From Acidobacteriota bacterium (lineage in GTDB: Bacteria; Acidobacteriota; Terriglobia; Bryobacterales; Bryobacteraceae): DNA of 64,000 nt. Location: the NCBI GenBank assembly GCA_018268715.1, contig JAFDVZ010000030.1, positions 17,975-81,974 of the forward strand. Reading direction: 5' to 3'. The notes beneath the pieces are model-generated. The model ran no database searches and was not told where the DNA came from. It saw only the letters and a list, made by a program, of their open reading frames with translations. Position numbers and translations under genes: made by a program. This document shows, in pieces, positions 20,393 to 35,071 of the stretch (its first letter is position 1; each line of letters starts with the position of its first letter).

Positions 20393-20736
20393 GACGGGCG
20401 CTGGTGCCGATGGGTCAGCGTCGGGACGACGCGGTGTTGTGCGCGGTGCCCGTGTCGGCGAAATTCGACCGCTCGCATCAGCCAAATCTGTGGAAATTGC
20501 GAAAATGCTCCCCTTGTCGCCGCCGCGGCGCCATTTTCCCGCGTCAGACGACGCAGAGGGAGCCCCGATCGGTCGATGAGCCTTCTATGGCGGCGCATCT
20601 GAACCCAGCCATCTGCCCCAACGGCTCCGGCGGCGCCCGGTCGTTTGGCGGCGGCCGGCCTGCCCGTTCTTCCAGGCGCCGTTCGGCGACCGCCGTGTTA
20701 GCGTAAAAGTGAGGGAGCAGATTTCCGCAGCGCTGG
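20393..20736. other. Gene-poor interval upstream of the LolD-like gene
   Basis: About 340 bases with no frame I would call a gene. The frames present on both strands are short and Arg/Pro/Ser rich. The right half is very GC rich, with short inverted G/C tracts around 20630-20695. A GAGGGAG tract lies at 20711-20717, 20 bases before the LolD-like ATG, too far for a normal ribosome binding site. It presumably holds the promoters for the divergent genes on either side, but I could not pick out convincing -35/-10 boxes. Confidence 0.4.
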
Positions 20737-21619
20737 ATGAACGCCAACGACGACAACGTGATTGAAGCGATCGGGCTTAGGAAGACCTATCGTTCCGGGG
20801 CGGACGAACTGGTGATCTTCGACGGGCTCGATTTCGCCGTGCGCCGTGGCGAAAGGCTCGCCATTATTGGAGAATCCGGCGTCGGAAAGAGCACCTTGAT
20901 GTATCTGTTGGGCGCTCTGGACAGGCCTTCCGGGGGTACGATAAAATTCAATCATCGGGACATCTCCGGCCTCTCCGACGCCGAACTGGCCGATTTGCGG
21001 AATCGAGAGATCGGATTTGTCTGGCAGAACCATTCTTTGCTGCCGGAGTTCACGGCGGTTGAGAATGTCATGATGCCGTTGCTGATTCGGGGGGCCACGC
21101 ATGACGATGCACTCGCAGTCTCCATGGCGGGATTGGACGAGGTCGGACTGCGTCAGCGCGCGTCCCATCGCGCCGGCGAACTGTCGGGCGGCGAGCAACA
21201 GCGCGTGGCGCTGGCCCGCGCCCTGGCCGGAAAACCCAAGCTGCTGTTGGCCGACGAGCCGACCGGAAGCCTCGACTACCGGACCGGCGGCATGATCATG
21301 ACGCTGCTCGAGGACCTGCACCGCACCCACGACCTCACCTCGATCTACGTCACCCACAACCTGGCTTTCGCCGGGCGCAGCGATCGCATACTCAGGCTGG
21401 ACAAAGGGAAACTTGAAATGTCCGGCGACTTGTTCCACGCCGAAACATCCAATCAACAAGACACGCCGTATCAAACGGCGGCAATGGGCAGTGACTCGCG
21501 GGAGCCGGCAACGTCGCCGGACGATCCCGGGGCCGGAAGGTCATTAGGCGAGACCCGGACGAAGCGGAGCCGCACGGCTCAATGGATGGCCGGGTTGATG
21601 CATCGAGAGGGCAAGCATT

Positions 21620-21627
<8 letters not shown>
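20737..21627 (+). CDS. LolD/MacB-type ABC transporter ATP-binding protein with C-terminal extension
   Basis: The 296-residue protein has a full nucleotide-binding domain: Walker A GESGVGKS (45-52), Q-loop near VWQNHS, signature LSGGEQQR (149-156), Walker B LLLADEP (169-175) and H-loop His207. The sequence is of the LolD/FtsE/MacB type that pairs with FtsX-like permeases. After about residue 232 there is an extra tail of some 65 polar residues with no recognisable domain. No permease follows: the gene overlaps clpC by eight bases. The two orphan permeases at 15067-17579 are the nearest possible partners. Confidence 0.88.
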
Positions 21628-24109
<2,482 letters not shown>

Positions 24110-24127
24110 GTGGAAGGGTGGTTTTGG

Positions 24128-24160
24128 GAGAGGGCCAGGGCGGATCGCTCTGGCCCTCTC
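24128..24160 (+). terminator. Strong hairpin terminator after clpC
   Basis: A perfect 11-base-pair stem (GAGAGGGCCAG at 24128-24138 with CTGGCCCTCTC at 24150-24160) and an 11-base loop, placed 18 bases after the clpC stop codon. The tail after the stem is only weakly T rich (TGCGTTTGG), so it may be a partly Rho-dependent or bidirectional terminator. Confidence 0.75.
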
Positions 24161-24191
24161 TGCGTTTGGGGAGCCTGCCGGGCTAGAGTGA

Positions 24192-24636
24192 AAAGTATGG
24201 CGGCGTCGCCGGATCACTTTGTCTCACGGCCTGCTACAGAAGTTGTTGTTGCTTCACTTCGCCCGGTTCGAGAGAGCCTTGGGATTTCAGGCGATCCCGG
24301 TGTGCCGTACGCGCATCTCCTCGGCGCGGTTCCGCTTCCCGGATGTGATCGCTGGTGGCGGAGCCGGTCCGACGTTCCGCCCGGTTCTACGATGAGGCGC
24401 CGCTGGCGGTGATCGAGATTCTCTCGCCCGGCGACCGCATGAAATCGACGCTCGAGCGGTTCGCCGAGCATCAGGCCATCGGGGTTGGCTCGACCGTGCA
24501 GATGGATCCCGAAGCGCTGGTCACGCATGTATTCGAACAGAGCAACCTGATCCGCCGGGAGTTGGAGTCGCTGCCGGTCCTCGGGCAACCGGTTCCCTTC
24601 GTCACGCGGGAGTTGTACGAGCAGTTGCGAGGGTAG
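24192..24636 (+). pseudogene. Truncated and frameshifted Uma2-family (DUF820) remnant
   Basis: Two frames together rebuild most of an Uma2-like restriction-endonuclease-fold protein. The first frame (24192 to about 24370) reads LSHGLLQKLLLLHFARFE and later SSARFRFPDVIAGG, matching the helix and RFRxPDV segment of the family. Around 24360-24390 the homology jumps frame and continues APLAVIEILSPGDRMKSTLE, then FAEHQAIGV and VTRELYEQL to the stop at 24636. The N-terminal 40-50 residues have no start codon in frame: a TGA lies at 24189. The copy is therefore almost certainly inactive. Intact relatives are abundant in cyanobacteria and acidobacteria, with unclear function. It ends three bases from the convergent gene at 24640. 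Confidence 0.75.
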
Positions 24637-24639
24637 ATC

Positions 24640-26961
24640 CTATTCCCGCCACGGCTCGCCTGCGCGGTATCGCGCGATGCGGGCTTCGATGACGGCCCGG
24701 CGCGCGGGATCCGCGGCGATGGCCCGGCGCGCTGTCGCGGCCGCATCCTCGAAACGGCCGTTGGCGGCGTAGGCCGCGCCGAGCGTATCCAGCATGTCCG
24801 CATCGCCCTGGCCGGCGAGCATCACCGCGCGTACAGCGTACGCCTGCGCTTCGGCGCCGTTGTGGAGCGCCCGGTCTGTCGCCAGAACCCAAGCCGCGTT
24901 ACGCAGCGCCGTCGCGTTGTTCGGTTGCAGATGGGCCGCCTCGCGCCAATGCACGAGAGCCTCGGCGCGAGTCAGCGCGATCCCCGCCAGCTTCTCATGC
25001 GCCTCGGCGTATTCGGGCTGTTGGCGCAACGCGTCCGCCAGATGCTCGCGAGCCTTCACACGATCCCCCGCGCGCAACGCCGCAAGCGCGAGATAGTAGC
25101 GCTCCTGCGCAGTGGGCGTCGGCGACGTCGCGACCGGTTCGGCGTCGCGTCCCGTCTCCAGCCGGTGAATCGCCAGCGCTAAGGAATGCGGCCGCAGTTC
25201 CGCATCCTTGGCGATCTCGAAATGTTGGACCGCCTCCCTGCGCCGCCCCGCCAACATCAACACCATGCCCAGCCGCCGCTCCGCATCCGCATCCTCGGGC
25301 GCGATCTTCAGCAGCGCCGTCCAGGCCGCGGCCGACTCGCCGTAACGCCGCTGTTTTTCGAGATACAACGCGCGATCGTACAGCCGATAGTAATCGATGG
25401 CCGGTCCGCCGATCGACCGCAGCCGGTCCGGCTCGATGTTCACGAACTCCGGCAGATTCACCGCCCGGTTGGCGGGCGTCGAATTCTCGATCAGGATCGG
25501 CGGCGTGTCGACTCCCTCCCCGTCGATATGTGTGAGATACATCTGTGTGTAGTACGAGCGCGCCTTCGACGAAAACACCATCCAGCGTCCATTGGGCGAG
25601 AAACTGTGCCAGGAGTTCATGCGCGGCGTATTGCAGCGCATTCGCCGGGCCACGCCGCCTTCGGCTGGCGCGATATACAACTCGCTGTCGGGCCGGATCA
25701 ACTGTCCGTTGCGCGACCGCACGTACACCAGCCACTTGCCGTCCGGCGAGATCTTCGGGAACGTGTTGCTATACCCGTTGGCCGACGCTCCGGCGATGGG
25801 ACGCGCCACGCCGCCGCGCCCTTGGTTGAACGGAATGCGGTATAGGTCGTATTGAATCTGCAGCTCGTTCGGATCGTTGGCGAAGCGCGCCGGCGGGCGG
25901 CCGGGCGGGTTGGGATCCTGGGCGCGTGCGCGCGCGAAGACCAGCGATTCCCCATCGGGGCTCCACATCGCGCCGAAGTTAACCCAGGCGGGATCGTCGG
26001 CGCCCGCGAGCGGAGTCAGCACTCCGGTGGCCTTGCTATACCATGCCAGCCGCCCCCGCGTCGGGAAGAACACTTGCAGGAATCGGTAGTCAGTGAAGTT
26101 AGAAACGTAGTAGTTACTCGCCGCCGCCCCCGGCTGGTCGATCGTCGTAACGACATAATCGCCCTTCGGCGAAACCTGTGACATGAACCCCACGCGGATC
26201 TGGCTTTCGAGCCTCCCTTCGGCGGTGGACCACTGCAACACGTCGTTCGCCCCCACCACGGTCTCCGGCTTGAGATTCGCCAGGAAGTAGCGGCCCCGAT
26301 TCCCCCGCAGTCCATCCAGGTCCATGCCCAACGTCGTCCCATCGCGGGAGAAGGAGTGGCAGTTGGCGCACACCGGCACGCCCCCCATCACCACGCGGCT
26401 TTCGTCCTTGCTGATATCGCGGACGCGCCAGTCCACCAGGCGGATCGCGTACGGCGCAAGCGGCTTGATCACGCCCTTCTGCGTCTCGGTGGGCATCAAC
26501 GGCACGTCGCGATAGAAGATGGGAGCCCCCACCGGGTCGCGCGAGGTCTCGATCCGAACCGAGGCCCTGGACGCGACGCGGCCGGCGGCGAAGCCCGTCA
26601 CCGTAACGCGCGCCGGACCCTCCATCGAACGCCGTTTGATCGTCTCCCACAGCGCCGCGGAAGGCCTCCAGGAGCGTTGTGCGGGATCGGCTTCAGGCAG
26701 CCGGTTAGTCGTCGAAATGCAGTCGCGATCGATCGCGCCAAGGCGCGCAGGCGGCCCCGCCGTTGAAACCGAGATGGGAGCGCCCGAAGCAAACGCGACC
26801 TCGATGCGCCAACTCGCGGCCGCCGAAGCGTCGCGCCACAGAAAGGTGGCGGGAGCTATGTCGGGAGGAAACACCGACCCCTCGGCCGGATAATCGATCG
26901 TCAAGCCCTGGCCGGCGATTCCCAGCGCCGCGGACGACAGCAAAACGATGATTCGAACCAC
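24640..26961 (-). CDS. Secreted TolB/PD40 propeller protein with CxxCH and C-terminal TPRs
   Basis: From a GTG at 26961 the product is 773 residues with a signal peptide (VVRIIVLLSSAALGIAGQ). A c-type heme-binding motif, CANCH (Cys198, Cys201, His202), follows an N-terminal beta-rich domain. Then come WD40-like TolB repeats (for example MWSPDGESLVFAR, KISPDGKWLVYVR, SFSPNGRWMVFSS), and the last 230 residues are TPR-like helices. The longer open frame to 27093 adds an Arg-rich stretch that overlaps the divergent gene's leader and is unlikely to be translated. It is probably periplasmic. Redox or scaffold function is unknown, and heme attachment is predicted only from the motif. Confidence 0.78.
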   Translation of the reverse strand: MVRIIVLLSSAALGIAGQGLTIDYPAEGSVFPPDIAPATFLWRDASAAASWRIEVAFASGAPISVSTAGPPARLGAIDRDCISTTNRLPEADPAQRSWRPSAALWETIKRRSMEGPARVTVTGFAAGRVASRASVRIETSRDPVGAPIFYRDVPLMPTETQKGVIKPLAPYAIRLVDWRVRDISKDESRVVMGGVPVCANCHSFSRDGTTLGMDLDGLRGNRGRYFLANLKPETVVGANDVLQWSTAEGRLESQIRVGFMSQVSPKGDYVVTTIDQPGAAASNYYVSNFTDYRFLQVFFPTRGRLAWYSKATGVLTPLAGADDPAWVNFGAMWSPDGESLVFARARAQDPNPPGRPPARFANDPNELQIQYDLYRIPFNQGRGGVARPIAGASANGYSNTFPKISPDGKWLVYVRSRNGQLIRPDSELYIAPAEGGVARRMRCNTPRMNSWHSFSPNGRWMVFSSKARSYYTQMYLTHIDGEGVDTPPILIENSTPANRAVNLPEFVNIEPDRLRSIGGPAIDYYRLYDRALYLEKQRRYGESAAAWTALLKIAPEDADAERRLGMVLMLAGRRREAVQHFEIAKDAELRPHSLALAIHRLETGRDAEPVATSPTPTAQERYYLALAALRAGDRVKAREHLADALRQQPEYAEAHEKLAGIALTRAEALVHWREAAHLQPNNATALRNAAWVLATDRALHNGAEAQAYAVRAVMLAGQGDADMLDTLGAAYAANGRFEDAAATARRAIAADPARRAVIEARIARYRAGEPWRE

Positions 26962-27092
26962 TGTCTCGATTGTATCGATCGGCCACGCGCCGTGGCGCGA
27001 TATCGACCCACGATCCGTCTCGTCGTCGCCGCGCCGACTCGATACCGCGCGCCGCGGCCGTTTGGCCCGGCGGTTGCACGACTTATCTCGCA

Positions 27093-27656
27093 ATGATGAC
27101 AGTTATCCTACGAGTTAGCGCATTTGTAACCCTCGCCGTGGCCGCTTCGGCGCAAGTGGCGCCCACCCGAGGCAATTTCTCCCTGGAGGCCGCGGCGTTG
27201 TTTCCAGCCGGCGGTTACAAGGCGGACGAATACTCCTCGGGCCCCGCGTTACGAGCCGGTTACGAACTCCGCCTTCACCGTTATGTATCGGCCGAGGCCG
27301 GCTGGACCGGCGCGTGGATGCCCGGCGTGTCCTGCGACCGTGTTGGCTGCGCCCACCCGACCTACCGCAACGACCTCATCGATTACGGCATCCGTGGCAT
27401 CTATCCCGCCGGGCGCATGGAGATCTCCATTGGCGTGGGCGGCGGACACATCCGCTTCGATAAGTCCTCCGGCGACAACTACTACGACAGCGCCCTGCTG
27501 CAATACTCCGCCAGGGCTACCTTCGCGATCAACAAGAGCGGGTCGCTGCGCGTCGGCGGCACAATCCGCGCCTGGCGAGACCTCGGCCGCCCGATTCAGG
27601 AATGGGTGTCGATGTCAGCCGGAGTCAGCTACGGTCTGGGCCGCCTGAAGCGGTGA
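27093..27656 (+). CDS. Outer-membrane beta-barrel-like protein
   Basis: The 187-residue protein starts with a signal peptide (MMTVILRVSAFVTLAVAASA) and continues with alternating hydrophobic/polar strands rich in Tyr, Gly and Arg, ending VSMSAGVSYGLGRLKR. Length and pattern fit an eight-stranded OmpA-like or OmpW-like barrel. Two cysteines in CDRVGC could form a loop disulphide. The ATG at 27093 is chosen because the signal peptide starts there; the open frame upstream to 26970 is an Arg-rich shadow. The gene is divergent from the TolB/TPR protein. A specific role cannot be assigned. Confidence 0.7.
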   Translation: MMTVILRVSAFVTLAVAASAQVAPTRGNFSLEAAALFPAGGYKADEYSSGPALRAGYELRLHRYVSAEAGWTGAWMPGVSCDRVGCAHPTYRNDLIDYGIRGIYPAGRMEISIGVGGGHIRFDKSSGDNYYDSALLQYSARATFAINKSGSLRVGGTIRAWRDLGRPIQEWVSMSAGVSYGLGRLKR

Positions 27657-27710
27657 CTCGATGTCCGAAAACGAGTAGCGCGCGGCCCCCGATCCGCCCT
27701 ATCCTGGGCC

Positions 27711-29114
27711 ATGGTCCTCGATCACGCAGCCTGTTGCGCCGCCATCCAGGCGCGCGACGCGCGTTTTGACGGAGTCTTCTTCACGGCCGTGAAATCCACC
27801 GGCGTCTACTGCCGCCCGGTGTGCCCGGCCAGGACTCCGAAGCCCGTCAACTGCGTGTTCTACGAAACCGCCGCCGCCGCCGAAGCCGCCGGATTCCGCC
27901 CCTGCCTCCGCTGCCGGCCGGAGCGTTCTCCCGCGGCCCATGATGGCGACGGCTCGCTCGCCCGTCGTTTCCTTTCCGACGTCCAGCGTGACGGCCTGTT
28001 CGGCGCGAGCGTCGAGCAAGCCGCCAACCGCCTCGGCGTATCGTCCCGCCACCTGCGCCGCGCCGTCGAGCGGGAGTGCGGCGTCACGCCCGTCGGCATG
28101 ATCCGCACCACGCGCCTGCTGTTTGCCCGACGCCTGCTCACCGAAACGCGCCTGCCCATCTCGGCCATCGCTTTCGGTTCGGGCTTCGGCAGCCTGGCGC
28201 GTTTCAATCACTGCTTCCGAGCCCACTACGGCGTCGCGCCCAGCGCCTTCCGCGTCCGCGCCAGCCGCCCCCCCGCCGCGTCCCTCCGCCTGACGCTCGC
28301 CTGGCGCGAGCCATTCGCCTGGGACGCCCTGGTCCGCTACTGGTCCACGCGCGCGATCCCCGGCGTCGAGCGAGTCGAGGGCGCGCGCTACTCCCGCACC
28401 GTGCGCTACCACGGGTGCCGAGGCTGGATCTCGGCGTCGCCCGCGAAAGGCGCCGTCGAACTCACCGTATCGGACTCGCTCGCCGCGTGTCTGTTGCCGG
28501 TGGCCGGCCAGGTCCGCGCGATGTTCGACCTCGACGCGAATCCGCACCCGATCGCGGCGGCCCTCGGCGCCGACCCGCTACTTGCGCCGCTCGTTCGCCG
28601 AACGCCCGGCCTGCGAGTCCCCGGCGCCTTCGACGGCTTCGAACTCGCCCTGCGCGCGATCCTCGGCCAGCAGGTCACCGTAGCCGCCGCCACGACGCTC
28701 GCCGGACGCCTCATCGCGCGATTCGCTGAGCCCGCCGAAGGCGCGCCCCACGGCCTCACGCACTATCCCGTCGAACCCGCCGCGCTCGCCGAAGCCGATC
28801 CCGCCGAAATCGCCCGCATCGGCATCCCCGGCGCTCGCGCCGCCACCATCCACGCAGTGGCCGAACGGGCCGCCAGCGGCGCGCTCGACTTCCACCATCC
28901 CACCGCCCGGACGCTCAGCGACCTGCGCGCCATCCGCGGCATTGGACAATGGACCTGCGACTATCTCGCCATGCGCCTGCTGCGTTGGCCCGACGCTTTC
29001 CCGGAAGGCGACCTCGGCCTCCGCAAGGCCATCGCTCCGGCGACGCCCCGCGAAGCATCCGAACGCTGGCGGCCCTGGCGCGCCTACGCCGCTCTCTATC
29101 TCTGGACCGCCTGA
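27711..29114 (+). CDS. alkA: Ada-AlkA fusion: alkylation sensor/regulator and 3-methyladenine DNA glycosylase
   Basis: The 467-residue protein joins four modules: an Ada-like zinc domain with Cys34, Cys38, Cys65 and Cys68 (YCRPVCPAR and RPCLRCRPE), an AraC-type helix-turn-helix region (about 85-185), the AlkA N-terminal domain (about 190-300) and an HhH-GPD glycosylase domain (about 310-460) with GIGQWTCDY and catalytic Asp434 in EGDLGLR. In the Ada family the first cysteine takes methyl groups from phosphotriesters and turns on transcription. The glycosylase excises alkylated bases. Ogt follows 11 bases downstream, giving a compact adaptive-response unit. Confidence 0.93.
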   Translation: MVLDHAACCAAIQARDARFDGVFFTAVKSTGVYCRPVCPARTPKPVNCVFYETAAAAEAAGFRPCLRCRPERSPAAHDGDGSLARRFLSDVQRDGLFGASVEQAANRLGVSSRHLRRAVERECGVTPVGMIRTTRLLFARRLLTETRLPISAIAFGSGFGSLARFNHCFRAHYGVAPSAFRVRASRPPAASLRLTLAWREPFAWDALVRYWSTRAIPGVERVEGARYSRTVRYHGCRGWISASPAKGAVELTVSDSLAACLLPVAGQVRAMFDLDANPHPIAAALGADPLLAPLVRRTPGLRVPGAFDGFELALRAILGQQVTVAAATTLAGRLIARFAEPAEGAPHGLTHYPVEPAALAEADPAEIARIGIPGARAATIHAVAERAASGALDFHHPTARTLSDLRAIRGIGQWTCDYLAMRLLRWPDAFPEGDLGLRKAIAPATPREASERWRPWRAYAALYLWTA

Positions 29115-29125
29115 AGACCTCTCGA

Positions 29126-29611
29126 ATGACGACTTACTTCACCACCATCCCATCCCCCATCGGCCGTCTGCTGCTCACCGCGACAGACCAGGGCCTCTCC
29201 GGCGTCTTCATGGAGAATCACAAAGGCGGCCCCGACCCCCAGCCCGACTGGACCCAGGACCGCTCCGCCTTCCGCGACGCCGCCGGTCAACTGGAGCGCT
29301 ACTTCGCCGGCCAACTCCGCCAGTTCGACCTCCCGCTCCACCTCCACGGCACGCCCTTCCAACTCGAAGTCTGGAACGCGCTGTTGACCATTCCCTACGG
29401 CTCCACGGCCAGCTACCGCGACATCGCCTTCGCCATCCGCCGCCCGAACTCGGTCCGCGCCGTCGGCGCCGCGAACGGTCAGAATCCGGTGTCGATCGTC
29501 GTGCCCTGCCACCGCGTCATCGGCGCGGACGGCTCGCTCACCGGCTACGGCGGCGGCCTCGAACGCAAACAATTCCTGCTCGAATTGGAGGCGGGCATCC
29601 GCCGCCTCTGA
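29126..29611 (+). CDS. ogt: Methylated-DNA-protein cysteine methyltransferase
   Basis: The 161-residue protein has the Ogt/AGT layout: an N-terminal RNase-H-like half and a C-terminal DNA-binding half with a helix-turn-helix (YGSTASYRDIA), the active-site PCHRVIG motif (Cys128) and TGYGGGLERK. It repairs O6-methylguanine by irreversible transfer of the methyl group to Cys128. The ATG at 29126 gives the family length; the open frame upstream overlaps the AlkA fusion gene in another frame. It is almost certainly co-transcribed with the Ada-AlkA fusion. Confidence 0.95.
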   Translation: MTTYFTTIPSPIGRLLLTATDQGLSGVFMENHKGGPDPQPDWTQDRSAFRDAAGQLERYFAGQLRQFDLPLHLHGTPFQLEVWNALLTIPYGSTASYRDIAFAIRRPNSVRAVGAANGQNPVSIVVPCHRVIGADGSLTGYGGGLERKQFLLELEAGIRRL

Positions 29612-29643
29612 CCGACGCCCCGATCGGAAGGCGCCGGACCCGT

Positions 29644-30288
29644 TCAGCCGATCCACACCTTCTCGGCGGCGGGCCGTCCCAGTTGCACCTGCCGGCCCTC
29701 CACCTCGAGCGTCAACGTTTCATCGTAGTTGCGCGACAGCACCGCCACCGCCGCGCCCGGCCGAATCCCCAGGCCATTCAGGAACTCGAGCAGTTTGCGA
29801 TCGCGTTCGAAGATGCTGACCACGCGCCCGGCCGCGTCGGCTTCATACAACTTCCGCCAGCCCCGCCGCCGCCGGTCTTCCGGCGTGTCCATGCCGACGA
29901 CATTGCCATGCGGACAAGCGCCCGCCGCGCCCAGTCGCTGTTCCAGCCGCTCCTCGAAATCGGCGGAAACGGCATGCTCCAGTTGTTCGGCCTCGTCGTG
30001 GACCTTGTACCACTCCATGCCGAAAATCTCCGTCAGCATTCGTTCGATGAGGTGGTGGCGATGCAGCAGGCGATTCGCGATGGCCCGTCCCTCCGCGGTC
30101 AGGCGGATCAATCCCTCGCCATCGACGTCAATCAGCCCGTCGCGCTTCAGCCGCTTGATGGCCATCGTGACGGCCGGAGCCGACACATTCAACCAGCGGC
30201 TCAACGTGGCCGCGATGACCGTCTCGCCTTCCGACTCAGCCTCGGCGATGGCCTTGAGATAGTTCTCTTTCGAGATGGTGATCTTCAA
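29644..30288 (-). CDS. DtxR/MntR-family metal-dependent transcriptional repressor with FeoA-like domain
   Basis: From a TTG at 30288 the product is 214 residues. A winged helix (LKITISKENYLKAI to LTAEGRAIANRLLHRHHLIERML) is followed by the metal-binding dimerisation region with HDEAEQLEHAVS, then GACPHGNVV, a conserved DtxR/IdeR segment, and a C-terminal SH3/FeoA-like domain. It would bind Fe2+ or Mn2+ and repress uptake or efflux genes. A longer frame to 30396 adds an Arg/Gly-rich stretch before the domain start. It is convergent with ogt and divergent from the M28 peptidase, and no metal transporter lies beside it, so its targets are elsewhere. Confidence 0.88.
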   Translation of the reverse strand: MKITISKENYLKAIAEAESEGETVIAATLSRWLNVSAPAVTMAIKRLKRDGLIDVDGEGLIRLTAEGRAIANRLLHRHHLIERMLTEIFGMEWYKVHDEAEQLEHAVSADFEERLEQRLGAAGACPHGNVVGMDTPEDRRRRGWRKLYEADAAGRVVSIFERDRKLLEFLNGLGIRPGAAVAVLSRNYDETLTLEVEGRQVQLGRPAAEKVWIG

Positions 30289-30415
30289 GTCGCTACCCGA
30301 ATTGTAGCGTGGGGCGGCCCGAAGGCCAACAAACCAGCGCCCCTGGCGGGGGATGTAACCTGGGGCGGCTCCGTTGTCGCCATCTCTTCTTACCATCTAA
30401 AATACAAGGACCCCT

Positions 30416-32044
<1,629 letters not shown>

Positions 32045-32123
32045 CCACGTCTCATCCCACCCGGGGGCGGATCCCACCGATCCGCCCTCCAACCCCCGCC
32101 GCGTCCGTACCATAATAGGGTCA

Positions 32124-33619
<1,496 letters not shown>

Positions 33620-33623
<4 letters not shown>

Positions 33624-34129
33624 AACTCCTGCTCACCATCGACAACCGTCCCGGCGAACTCACCTTCGATCACAACGATCAGGACTACCGTTTCGCCTAT
33701 CAATCGGACCGCACCGACGGCCGTCTTCATCACGCCACCGTGGTCGAAGTGGAGCCCGGCATCTTCAGCATTCTGTTGAACGGCCACAGTCACGAAGTGA
33801 AGGTGGTGAACGGCCCGGAAGGCTACTACGTCGATCTCGAAGGTCACCGCTCCGTGGTCGAAGTGCGCGACCCGCGCGCCATATCGCGCACCGGCCGGGG
33901 CGGCGCGGGCGAAGGCCGGCAGGTGATCAGCGCGCCCATGCCCGGCAAGGTGGTGCGCGTCCTTGTCGCCGAAGGCGATTCGGTGGAAGCCGGCGCCGGT
34001 CTGGTCGTCGTCGAAGCCATGAAGATGCAGAACGAGCTGAAGGCCCCGAAATCCGGCGTCGTGGTCGCAGTGAAGGCCCAGCCCGGCGCCACCGTGGCCA
34101 TGGGCGACATGCTGGTCGCCATTGAGTAG
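33620..34129 (+). CDS. Biotin carboxyl carrier protein
   Basis: The 169-residue protein has a C-terminal biotinyl domain with the EAMKM motif (Lys135 is the biotinylation site) and the paired glycine turns SAPMPGKVVRVLVAEGDSV and KAQPGATVAMGDML. The first 90 residues form a beta-rich domain resembling the BT domain of propionyl-CoA or long-chain acyl-CoA carboxylase alpha chains, not the Ala/Pro linker of AccB. The start codon overlaps the biotin carboxylase stop. Together the two genes correspond to one split alpha chain. Confidence 0.93.
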
Positions 34130-34144
34130 TACACTGTTGGTCGA

Positions 34145-34903
34145 ATGGCGGATCAAGCAGTTGCGGCGTGCGCCCGGTGCGGCGGAAGCGGTTGGATCAT
34201 CACGGAGAAGGACGGCGTCTCCGGCGCCGAACGTTGCGATTGCCGTCTGATCGGCCGCGAAAAGCGCGTCGAAGCCTCCGCCGGCATCCCGCCGCGCCAC
34301 GCGCGAGCCACCATCGATAACTTCCTGATGCCCGAAGGCAATCCGATCGTGCGAAAGACCCTCGGCACGGTGCAATTCGAAGTCAGCAAGTTCGTGCGCG
34401 AATACCCACTCGACGGACGCGGCCTGCTGTTTTTCGGCGGCCCCGGCTCGGGTAAGACGCACCTCGCCGTAGGCGCTCTGAAGGCCCTCATTTCGAAAGG
34501 ATTCGAAGGGACGTTCTTCGATTATCAGGACCTGGTCGAACGCATCCGAAAGGGTTGGGACCCCAGCGCCGGAACCAGCGACAAAGGCGCCTATCAGAGC
34601 GCCCTCGACGCCGAAATCCTCGTGCTCGACGACTTAGGCGCCCATCGCGCCACCGAGTGGGTTGAGGATGTCATCCACGGCATCATCGGCCATCGCTACA
34701 ACCATCAGAAGACCATCATCGCCACCACCAACCTGGCCGACGACGACGATCAGATCCGCGAAGGCTCGACGCCGGGCGGCCAGCCCATCAACCGCAAGAC
34801 GCTCGGACAGATTATCGGCGAACGTTCCGCCTCGCGCCTGCATGAGATGTGCCGGGTCATCAAGCTCTGGGGAGTGCCCGATTATCGCTGGAAGGGCCGC
34901 TGA
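34145..34903 (+). CDS. DnaC/DnaI-like ATPase with N-terminal zinc-finger motif
   Basis: The 252-residue protein begins with a small zinc-binding segment (CARCGGSGW then CDCR: Cys9, Cys12, Cys31, Cys33) followed by a AAA+ domain with Walker A GGPGSGKT (98-105), Walker B ILVLDDLG (158-165), a sensor region (TIIATTNL) and an arginine-rich end. This is the layout of helicase loaders of the DnaC/DnaI type. IstB of IS21 elements is related but lacks the N-terminal finger, and there is no transposase or terminal repeat here. It lies 15 bases after BCCP and may share its transcript. Confidence 0.82.
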   Translation: MADQAVAACARCGGSGWIITEKDGVSGAERCDCRLIGREKRVEASAGIPPRHARATIDNFLMPEGNPIVRKTLGTVQFEVSKFVREYPLDGRGLLFFGGPGSGKTHLAVGALKALISKGFEGTFFDYQDLVERIRKGWDPSAGTSDKGAYQSALDAEILVLDDLGAHRATEWVEDVIHGIIGHRYNHQKTIIATTNLADDDDQIREGSTPGGQPINRKTLGQIIGERSASRLHEMCRVIKLWGVPDYRWKGR

Positions 34904-35015
34904 CCGTTCACAACCTGTATTTGCCCTGATTCCAACTACTTAGTATCCGAAAAAATTGCATTTTCGAAATTCGATGATAGCTTGAAGGTGGGAAGAGGAT
35001 AATTCTCCCGATAAC

Positions 35016-35047
35016 GAGCGCGGAACCGCTGACAGGCGGCCGCGCTC
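35016..35047 (+). promoter_or_regulatory. Leader hairpin (terminator or attenuator-like) before the 35072 gene
   Basis: GAGCGCGG (35016-35023) pairs with CCGCGCTC (35040-35047), and inside it CCGC (35026-35029) pairs with GCGG (35036-35039), leaving an AA bulge and a six-base loop. A T5 run (35054-35058) follows, then the GGAGG ribosome binding site of the next gene (35059-35063). The region upstream (34915-34980) is clearly A+T rich for this genome and likely holds a promoter. The hairpin could terminate the upstream transcript or act as an attenuator in the leader. Confidence 0.55.
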
Positions 35048-35071
35048 GATCCATTTTTGGAGGTTTCGAAA

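Noticed and set aside
24110..24412. A 100-residue frame after clpC
   Set aside because: It begins within the terminator region and is a different frame across the Uma2 remnant; its composition does not look coding.
30370..30415. A sigma70-like promoter (TTGTCG, TAAAAT) just upstream of the M28 peptidase
   Set aside because: The -10 box lies so close to the ATG that the transcript would lack the ribosome binding site, so the match is likely chance.
34145..34903. Possible IstB of an IS21-type element
   Set aside because: No IstA transposase or terminal repeats nearby, and the N-terminal zinc finger fits a DnaC/DnaI-type loader.
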